NCBI RefSeq assembly: GCF_020176955.2 | Contig: NZ_JAIUCZ020000006.1 | Span: forward strand, 372,001 to 436,000 | From: Nocardia sp. alder85J | Lineage (GTDB): Bacteria > Actinomycetota > Actinomycetes > Mycobacteriales > Mycobacteriaceae | DNA: 64,000 nt | Reading direction: 5' to 3' | In this document: positions 58,270-64,000 of the stretch, piece by piece | Layout: every line of letters begins with the position of its first letter | How positions within the stretch are numbered: position 1 is the first letter of the stretch | The notes under the pieces: model-generated | Databases searched by the model: none | Told to the model about the DNA's origin: nothing | The model's input: only the letters and a program-made list of their open reading frames with translations | Translations under genes and position numbers: made by a program

Positions 58270-59103
58270 ATGAGGACCAGCGCTCAAGGGGCGAGCGTCG
58301 TGGGCAGGGTCGCGCATATCGTGCGCGCGGTCGCCGACCGAGAACCGGTGGGCGCACGGTTGATCGATGTCGCGACAATCACCGGCCTCCCGCGACCGAC
58401 TGCCCACAGAATTCTGGCGGAACTGATCGATACCGGAATGATCGAACAACGAACGGGCCGCCGCTACGGGCTCGGGCCCGCCGCATACGGGCTGGGTGTG
58501 GTCGCACCGAACCCGTTCGGGAGCGTGGTCGAGCACATCGCGGCGATCACCGAACAACTGGCCGACCGCAGCACGGTGACGGCGTATGCGGGCGCACTCA
58601 TCCACCGTCGGGTGCACTATCTCGCGAGAAGCCAGGGATCTTCCCCAGTCCACGTCCACACGGTGGGGGTCGGTGACACGAAGCCCTTGCCGGCCACCCA
58701 TGCGGGAATAGCCCTGATGAGCACTATGCCGAACTCGATGCAGGAGCAGATCATGGCGGATGCCCGGGACGAACGGGCCCGCCGTGTCACCGACATTCCG
58801 GCGCTTCTCGATGAGGATCGGATTCGCTCCGCCATGCACGCGATTTCGATGGCCGGCTTCTTCTGCATGCGCGATCTGACCATCGAAGGCATCTGCGGTA
58901 TGGCTGTCCTGGTCCCGCTGCCTTCCGACCGGCCGCGGATGGCGTTGACTCTCGCCGCGGTGGGAGACCAGCTGCTGTCGGGGCGGTCGTCACAGTACAG
59001 CGATATGCTGACCGAAGCCGCGCACGCGGTGGGCGTCGCAGTAGCAGCGGCGGTGCCGGGTACGCGTCGGCCGGATGACGCCCCACCCTACTTCGGCTCT
59101 TGA
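58270..59103 (+). CDS. IclR family transcriptional regulator
   Basis: 277 aa. N-terminal HTH: VVGRVAHIVRAVADREPVGA, LIDVATITGLPRPTAHRILA and ELIDTGMIEQRTGRRYGLG. The C-terminal effector domain (VHTVGVGDTKPLPATHAGIA, FFCMRDLTIEGICGMAVLVP) binds a small aromatic or aliphatic acid in the family. ATG at 58270 follows GGGAGGAG. Probably controls the divergent hydrolase, monooxygenase and ligase genes. Its 3' end overlaps the convergent DoxX gene by 16 nt. Confidence 0.9.
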   Translation: MRTSAQGASVVGRVAHIVRAVADREPVGARLIDVATITGLPRPTAHRILAELIDTGMIEQRTGRRYGLGPAAYGLGVVAPNPFGSVVEHIAAITEQLADRSTVTAYAGALIHRRVHYLARSQGSSPVHVHTVGVGDTKPLPATHAGIALMSTMPNSMQEQIMADARDERARRVTDIPALLDEDRIRSAMHAISMAGFFCMRDLTIEGICGMAVLVPLPSDRPRMALTLAAVGDQLLSGRSSQYSDMLTEAAHAVGVAVAAAVPGTRRPDDAPPYFGS

Positions 59104-59594
59104 TTCGGTCTCCATGACGTTGCCAGGAGAACCGCGCCGCCGAGTCCCCCCGCAAGGACCGCAGTCAGCAATCCGGCTACACCGGACATCGATGAACTGA
59201 TCCCGATGAGCGCGTCCAGCGACGCCCGACCCGGCCCGATCAGCGATATGACCGCGGCAACGACAGCCAGCACCAGTACGTACTCGTAGCCGTCCTTGAA
59301 TACGAAGAATCCGTTGGCACGGTGGGCTGTCACCGCGGCGACCGCCATCGTGCCGACCACGAACGCCGCAGCCAGCGCGGTGAACAGACCGGCGGCCAAT
59401 GCCAGCCCGCAGCACAATTCGCCGGCGCCGCTGACCAGGGCATGCAACCTCGGCGGCCGCAGTCCGATAGAGGCAAACCACCGTGCCGTGCCGGACAGGC
59501 CTCCGGAACCGAAAAGATGGTTCCAGCCGTGGGCAGCGAGAGTGAGCCCGACTGTCAAGCGGAGAAGCAAGCTCGCTGTATCGGCGACGGTCAT
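59088..59594 (-). CDS. DoxX family membrane protein
   Basis: 168 aa with four predicted membrane helices: LLLRLTVGLTLAAHGWNHLF, ALVSGAGELCCGLALAAGLF, LAAAFVVGTMAVAAVTAH and YVLVLAVVAAVISLIGPG. AHGWNHLF is the DoxX signature start. Function in bacteria is poorly defined (thiosulfate:quinone or redox-related). ATG at 59594 follows AGGAA. Downstream of CoxS, 59 bp away. Confidence 0.85.
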   Translation of the reverse strand: MTVADTASLLLRLTVGLTLAAHGWNHLFGSGGLSGTARWFASIGLRPPRLHALVSGAGELCCGLALAAGLFTALAAAFVVGTMAVAAVTAHRANGFFVFKDGYEYVLVLAVVAAVISLIGPGRASLDALIGISSSMSGVAGLLTAVLAGGLGGAVLLATSWRPNQEPK

Positions 59595-59653
59595 GATGTG
59601 ATTCCTGTTCTGGGACGGGTTGGGACACCGGCAAAGCGCCAGCCGTACCGGCG

Positions 59654-60145
59654 CTATTCGTCGATGTCGGCCGACGCCGACGCCAGGGTCTTCGCTGCGG
59701 CTCGGACGGCATCGACGATGCCGGTGTAGCCGGTGCATCGACAGATATTGCCGGACAGTTCTTCTCTGATACGTTCGCGAGTCGGATGGGGATCCCGGTG
59801 CAGCAGATCAAGCGCCGACATCAACATTCCGGGCGTACAGAATCCACACTGCAGGCCGTGGTGGTCGCAGAACGCCTCCTGGAGAGGATGCTTCGTGCCA
59901 TCGTCGCCGGCCATCCCCTCGACCGTTGTGATCGAGGCCCCGTCCGCCTGTACCGCGAACATCAGGCAGGCGCGAACCGCTCCCCCGTCGACCAGCACGG
60001 TGCACGCACCACACACGCCGTGCTCGCACCCGAGGTGGGTGCCGGTCAATCCGAGGTCTTCGCGTAGAGCATCGGCGAGCGTCCGGCGCGGCTCGACCTC
60101 GACCGTCTCCCGCTGACCGTTGACCGTGAATTCGACTCGCATCAT
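59654..60145 (-). CDS. molybdenum hydroxylase small subunit, two [2Fe-2S] (CoxS type)
   Basis: 163 aa. The plant-type cluster is LGCEHGVCGACTVLVDGG with a fourth Cys in VRACLMFA; the second cluster is QCGFCTPGMLMSALDLL and SGNICRCTGYTGIVDAV. Electrons leave the molybdenum site through it to FAD. ATG ATG start: the first (60145) overlaps the CoxM stop by 4 nt, so it is used. Confidence 0.92.
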   Translation of the reverse strand: MMRVEFTVNGQRETVEVEPRRTLADALREDLGLTGTHLGCEHGVCGACTVLVDGGAVRACLMFAVQADGASITTVEGMAGDDGTKHPLQEAFCDHHGLQCGFCTPGMLMSALDLLHRDPHPTRERIREELSGNICRCTGYTGIVDAVRAAAKTLASASADIDE

Positions 60146-60981
60146 CCGGCGTCCTTTGCGGCACTGAGGGTCAGACCGAGAAGCGCACGGCGGGTGAACT
60201 CCTTGGTCATCGCGATCCGATAATTTGCTGTGCCATGTATGTCGGAATTCGGAGTGATCGCGGCGGCGGAGAGCGCCGCCGCCTCTTCGATCACCGATCC
60301 GGACAGCGGCGCATTGTTCAGAACCTGCTCGGCCTCTCGGGGCCGCACCGGCACCGGACCGACACCACCGACCGCGAGTTGCACCTTCCCCTCGACCTCG
60401 ACTGCCACCACGGTGACAAGACCGAAATCGCCGTGACGACGTGACAATTCCGCGAATCCCCACCTGGACGGCATCGGGTACGTGACGCCGACGATGATCT
60501 CGGTCTCCGCGAGCGAATTCTCGAGGGGACCGACCAACAGGTCCGTTATTCCCACCGTCCGCTCGCCTTCGGGTCCGACGACGTGCACAGTCGCTTCCAG
60601 CGCCGCGGCCACTACCGGAAGCTCCGCAGCCGGATCGGCGTGCGCGATACTTCCCCCCGTGGTGCCGCGTGTCCGGATCGCGGTGTGCCCGATCCATGCT
60701 GCCGCTTCGGCGAGTAGCGGCATGTCTTGCTGTTCGGCGATGGCCTGGTGTCGCGCGAGCGCACCGACGAAGAGACTGTCCTCGTGCCGACTGATCGAAG
60801 CGAGACCCGGAATTCGATTGATGTCGACGAGCAGCCCCGCGCGACCGAGACGCATCGCCAACACAGGAATCAGACTCTGGCCACCGGCAATGATCTTGGC
60901 GTCACCGGCCGAGGAGGCAAGGGCGTCGATGGCTTCGGAGATACTCGCCGGTCGCGCGTATTCGAACGGTGCGGGTTTCAT
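60142..60981 (-). CDS. molybdenum hydroxylase medium subunit, FAD-binding (CoxM type)
   Basis: 279 aa. AKIIAGGQSLIPVLAMRLGR and IRTRGTTGGSIAHADPAAEL are the two FAD-binding signatures of CoxM/CutM proteins; a CoxM C-terminal domain follows. It takes electrons from CoxS and passes them to an acceptor. ATG at 60981; 10 bp downstream of an unusual crotonase gene. Confidence 0.92.
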   Translation of the reverse strand: MKPAPFEYARPASISEAIDALASSAGDAKIIAGGQSLIPVLAMRLGRAGLLVDINRIPGLASISRHEDSLFVGALARHQAIAEQQDMPLLAEAAAWIGHTAIRTRGTTGGSIAHADPAAELPVVAAALEATVHVVGPEGERTVGITDLLVGPLENSLAETEIIVGVTYPMPSRWGFAELSRRHGDFGLVTVVAVEVEGKVQLAVGGVGPVPVRPREAEQVLNNAPLSGSVIEEAAALSAAAITPNSDIHGTANYRIAMTKEFTRRALLGLTLSAAKDAG

Positions 60982-60991
60982 TCGGCCTCTC

Positions 60992-61720
60992 TCACTTTCC
61001 GATGAATTTCGGCGTCCGCCGTTCCACGCGTGCGATTTGTGCCTCGGCGAAGTCCGCACTGCCCCAGCACTCTTCGAAGAGCGCCACCAGATGTTCGTCT
61101 CTGGCCTCGGGCTCCAGTAACCGCTGCAGAGCTCGTTTCGAGTACGACAGCGACAGAGGTGCGAAAGTCGCGAGCTCGTCGGCCAGCCGGAGTGCGGCGT
61201 CGAGGTCACCGACGCGGTCGGCGAGGCCCCGCTGAACGGCCGCATGTACATCGAAGATCTCGCAGGCCAACAGCATCGCGGATGCTGTTGCTCCGCCGGC
61301 CAACGTCGCCAGGCGACGTACCGTCCACGGATCCACTGCGAGACCGTTCTTGGCGGTGGGCACGGCGAAACTGGCGGTGACATCGGCGACTCGCAGGTCG
61401 CAGGCAATCGCCAATTGCGTCCCCGCACCGATCGCCGGACCGTTCACCGCCGCGATCACCGGAATCGAGGCCGCGGTGATCGCTTGGAGCGCGCGGTACA
61501 GCGCCTCACGAAAATCACTGGTGTAAACCTGTCCGAGGTCGGCGCCTGCGGAGAAGCATTGCCCTTCACCCGTGACGACGACCGTACGTACCCCTCGGTC
61601 GAGGGTGCCGCTGAAGGTCTCGGTGAATTCGTTCAAATGTGGGATGTCGAGCGCGTTTCGCTTCTCCGGTCGGCGCAGGGTGATCACCGCGACGCCGTCC
61701 CGCATCGTCGCGGTGATCAT
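60992..61720 (-). CDS. EchA6-like crotonase lacking catalytic glutamates
   Basis: 242 aa. VNGPAIGAGTQLAIACDLRV, SFAVPTAKNGLAVDPWTVRR and PLSLSYSKRALQRLL closely follow mycobacterial EchA6 as I recall it (short, with NGPAIGAG, AKxGLAxD-WT). EchA6 has no hydratase activity and carries acyl-CoA to mycolic-acid synthesis. Here the two usual Glu positions are Gln (GAGTQ) and Thr (FAVPT), so catalysis is doubtful. It sits inside the Mo-hydroxylase operon: ATGA overlap with CoxL and 10 bp from CoxM, suggesting a substrate-binding role. Confidence 0.7.
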   Translation of the reverse strand: MITATMRDGVAVITLRRPEKRNALDIPHLNEFTETFSGTLDRGVRTVVVTGEGQCFSAGADLGQVYTSDFREALYRALQAITAASIPVIAAVNGPAIGAGTQLAIACDLRVADVTASFAVPTAKNGLAVDPWTVRRLATLAGGATASAMLLACEIFDVHAAVQRGLADRVGDLDAALRLADELATFAPLSLSYSKRALQRLLEPEARDEHLVALFEECWGSADFAEAQIARVERRTPKFIGK

Positions 61721-64000
61721 TGCAGCGCCCCCCATACCCGGTTCGGAGTGATCGGCAGATCCGTGACCTCGACACCCACTGCGTCGAAGACCGCGCCGGC
61801 GAGTACCGCATTCGGCCCCAAGGTGGCTCCTTCGCCGACACCCCGGACGCCGAGCGGATTGTCCGCGGGCCGGGACACGTGCTCGATCGTCAACTCGGGG
61901 ATCTCATGGCTACTGGGCATGAGGTAGTCCATCAGGGTTCCGGTCGACAGATTTCCCCCCTCGTCGTAGATCAGATGCTCGTAGAGGGCCCCTCCTATTC
62001 CCTGCGCGAAAGCCCCCATGATCTGCCCGTCGACCACCTGGGGATTGATCACCCGGCCGGCGTCCTCAGCACAGACATAGTTCAAGATCCTGAGTTCTCC
62101 GGTGCTCCGGTCGATCTCGACAACGGCCATTTGCACCCCCGCGGCGAAGGCTCCTCGAATCGGATCGAAGAAAGTCGTCGCCTGCAGGCCCGGCTCGATG
62201 CCCTCGGGAAGCCGGTTCGATTCGAGGTAGGCGATCCTCGCCAGCTCCGACAGGGTCCCGATCGGTTTCTCGGTGTCCGATCCCCACACTTCACCCGCGA
62301 CAAGAGTCGGATCTGCGGTCTCGTACACCAGCGCTGCCAACTTCAGGATCTGCTCCCGTACCATCTGCCCGGCGCGGTGCGCGGCACCACCGCCGATCAC
62401 CGCCTGCCGCGAAGAGAACGCACCGAAACCCCAGAGCGACTCGTTGGTGTCTCCGATCCGGACGTTGACGTCGTCGTAGCCGACTCCTACTGCGTCCGCG
62501 ACGATCTGCGCGATCGTGGTCTCGAGACCTTGCCCCTGCGTGGTCACCCCGCTCAGGACCGTAACCGTGCCATCCGGCTCCACTCGAACGGTGCAGGCGT
62601 CATGGCCGGTACGGAACGGCATTCGGGGGCCTGCCGCGGCGGCTCGCCCGAGCCCCGTCAGTTCGTTGTAGCAAGCAACACCGATACCGAGAGGGTTCTC
62701 GCCGGTCGTCCGCCGACGTCGTTGTTCGACCCGAACGGCGTCGTAATCGATCGCGACGACACACTTGGCCAGGCACTCCAGATATGTGCCGGAATCATCG
62801 ACGAGCCGACTCGGCATCCGATACGGTACGTCCTCGGGCCGGATCAGGTTACGCCGACGGATATCGAGGTCGGAGATTCCGAGTTGCGCGGCGGCGGCGT
62901 TGAACATCGTCTCCATGGCGAAAACCGTTGCCGGCCTCGCGACGCCCCGATACGGACCCGCACAGGCCGTGTTCGTCGCCACACCACGCACCGAGCAGCG
63001 GTAGTTCTCGAGCCGGTACGGGCCCGACAACAGTCCGCCGGCCATCAGCGGCTCGATACCGGCCGTCCACGGATACACCGAATATGCACCCACATTGCAG
63101 GTGACCGCCGCATCCAGTGCGAGCAGTGTCCCATCCGGCCCGAATCCGGCCTTCATACGATAGTGGTGATCACGGGCATGCGCCGCGGCCAGGAGGTGCT
63201 CGGCACGATCTTCGACCCATTTGAGGGGAACGCCCGGCATGGCGCGAGCCATGAGACACAGCGCGACATCCTCGGGGTACAGGACAGCCTTGGTACCGAA
63301 GCCTCCACCAACGTCGGGTGCCACGACTCGAACGTTGCCTTCGGCCAGTCCGAGCAGCTCCGCCAGCATGTTCCGTACGAGATGCGGAATCTGAGTACCC
63401 AGGTACAGGACCAACTTGTCCTCGTGAGCGTCCCACAACGCGACGCCCGCCCGGCATTCCATCGGGTTGCCGGCGTGCCGGTTCGTGGTCAGCTCACGTT
63501 CGATGACGACAGCCGAACCCGCGAAGGCTTCATCGACATCGCCCGCGGTGAAGGTTCTCGCGAGCAGGACATTGTCCGGAGCTTCAGCGTGCACCGGAAC
63601 CTCCGGATACACCATGGCGTCGACGCTGGGTGGCAACACCTCGTAATCCACCCGAATGCGCTCCAGTGCATCCTCGGCCAGGTACCGGCTGTCGGCCACA
63701 ACGGCGGCGACCGCTTCGCCTGCGAACCGCACCTTTTCGTTCGCGAGAACAGGCTGCGCCGTCTCCACATATGTCGGGAGAGCCGATTGCGCGATCAGAT
63801 GTACCGACCGGAAATCCGGCCTGTCACCTGTGAAAACCTTCCGGACGCCGGGCAGAGCCGCAGCCTCGGAAACATCGACCGATCCGATGTTCGCGTGCGC
63901 CAGCGGGCTGCGCAGAAACGCGACGTGGCGCATGCGTGGAAATTCGAGGTCCGAGACGAACCGCCCGTGGCCCGTGACCAGCCGACTGTCTTCCTTACGC
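61717..64000 (-). CDS. molybdenum hydroxylase large subunit (CoxL/xanthine dehydrogenase type), 5' end beyond window
   Basis: At least 760 residues; the frame is open through the right edge and reads RKEDSRLVTGHGRFVSDLEF before MRHVAFLRSPLAH, as in the normal N-terminus, so only a few residues are missing. DVGGGFGTKAVLYPEDVALC, GPYRGVARPATVF and the catalytic-Glu region GVRGVGEGATLGPNA are present. CO dehydrogenase CoxL has AYRCSFR at the active site, not found here, so this is probably an aldehyde, aromatic-ring or carboxylic acid hydroxylase rather than CO dehydrogenase. Confidence 0.9.
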   Translation of the reverse strand, partial: RKEDSRLVTGHGRFVSDLEFPRMRHVAFLRSPLAHANIGSVDVSEAAALPGVRKVFTGDRPDFRSVHLIAQSALPTYVETAQPVLANEKVRFAGEAVAAVVADSRYLAEDALERIRVDYEVLPPSVDAMVYPEVPVHAEAPDNVLLARTFTAGDVDEAFAGSAVVIERELTTNRHAGNPMECRAGVALWDAHEDKLVLYLGTQIPHLVRNMLAELLGLAEGNVRVVAPDVGGGFGTKAVLYPEDVALCLMARAMPGVPLKWVEDRAEHLLAAAHARDHHYRMKAGFGPDGTLLALDAAVTCNVGAYSVYPWTAGIEPLMAGGLLSGPYRLENYRCSVRGVATNTACAGPYRGVARPATVFAMETMFNAAAAQLGISDLDIRRRNLIRPEDVPYRMPSRLVDDSGTYLECLAKCVVAIDYDAVRVEQRRRRTTGENPLGIGVACYNELTGLGRAAAAGPRMPFRTGHDACTVRVEPDGTVTVLSGVTTQGQGLETTIAQIVADAVGVGYDDVNVRIGDTNESLWGFGAFSSRQAVIGGGAAHRAGQMVREQILKLAALVYETADPTLVAGEVWGSDTEKPIGTLSELARIAYLESNRLPEGIEPGLQATTFFDPIRGAFAAGVQMAVVEIDRSTGELRILNYVCAEDAGRVINPQVVDGQIMGAFAQGIGGALYEHLIYDEGGNLSTGTLMDYLMPSSHEIPELTIEHVSRPADNPLGVRGVGEGATLGPNAVLAGAVFDAVGVEVTDLPITPNRVWGALQ

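Noticed and set aside
61717..64000. Aerobic carbon monoxide dehydrogenase
   Set aside because: The CoxL active-site loop AYRCSFR is not found; GGGFGTK and the operon with a crotonase favour another hydroxylase.

Overview
This 64-kb window is GC-rich, densely coded actinobacterial DNA. The gene content points to a mycolate actinomycete of the Nocardia/Rhodococcus type, though genus assignment is inference: an MmpL3-like RND protein, a cvnABCD (conservon) signalling set, F420/LLM oxidoreductase, P450, many FadD/FadE/ECH-type CoA enzymes and GTG/TTG starts with GGAGG-like ribosome sites. No tRNA, rRNA or CRISPR array was seen.

Almost the whole window is catabolic. From left to right: (1) 1-1541, two crotonase-fold proteins on the minus strand, one running off the edge; (2) 1869-4982, a GMC flavin oxidoreductase and an orphan solute-binding lipoprotein; (3) 13198 down to 5088, a minus-strand set of aldehyde dehydrogenase, P450, zinc alcohol dehydrogenase, acyl-CoA dehydrogenase, SDR, APH-fold kinase and TetR, whose last enzymes resemble the LvaA/LvaC/LvaD (ACAD10/11-like) route for 4-hydroxyacyl-CoA; (4) 13422-15824, a deletion scar joining the 3' part of a TetR gene to a 5'-truncated MmpL3-like gene; (5) 15903-19877, XdhC, an SDR, an aldo/keto reductase and another SDR; (6) 20025-21011, an intact 987-bp IS5/ISL2-type insertion sequence; (7) 21081-30292, aldehyde dehydrogenases, amidohydrolase, cupin, alpha/beta hydrolase, ECH, SDR and thiolase; (8) 30582, a GntR/FCD regulator; (9) 37739 down to 31347, an AtuA-like protein, acyl-CoA dehydrogenase, acyl-CoA ligase, aldehyde dehydrogenase and CMD protein; (10) 37886-44560, a divergent SDR and a seven-gene plus-strand run (isomerase, LLM, CMD, AKR, PDR reductase, VOC, DECR-like SDR); (11) 44702-49106, TetR and cvnDCBA; (12) 49339-53197, thioesterase, ligase, alcohol dehydrogenase, TetR; (13) 54052-59103, ligase, Baeyer-Villiger monooxygenase, hydrolase, IclR; (14) 59088-64000, DoxX and a molybdenum hydroxylase (CoxS, CoxM, EchA6-like crotonase, CoxL, cut by the right edge).

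Two repeated DNA motifs tie these units together. ATCCTG-N-ATCC occurs exactly five times, always in an intergenic or start region (13258, 24924, 30589, 37834, 38694), with one-mismatch copies at 1714, 3684 and 55611. One exact copy lies on the first codons of the GntR gene, so this regulator probably controls many of the catabolic units. A second palindrome built from the half-site ACTAACTA/TAGTTAGT occurs at 13421, 15865, 49251 and 49831 and looks like a TetR-family operator shared by XdhC, thioesterase, ligase and possibly other genes.

The growth substrate cannot be read from sequence. The parts list (ketone-to-ester oxidation, hydroxylation then alcohol/aldehyde oxidation, CoA ligation, beta-oxidation, 4-hydroxyacyl-CoA handling) fits degradation of an alicyclic, terpenoid or branched-chain compound.
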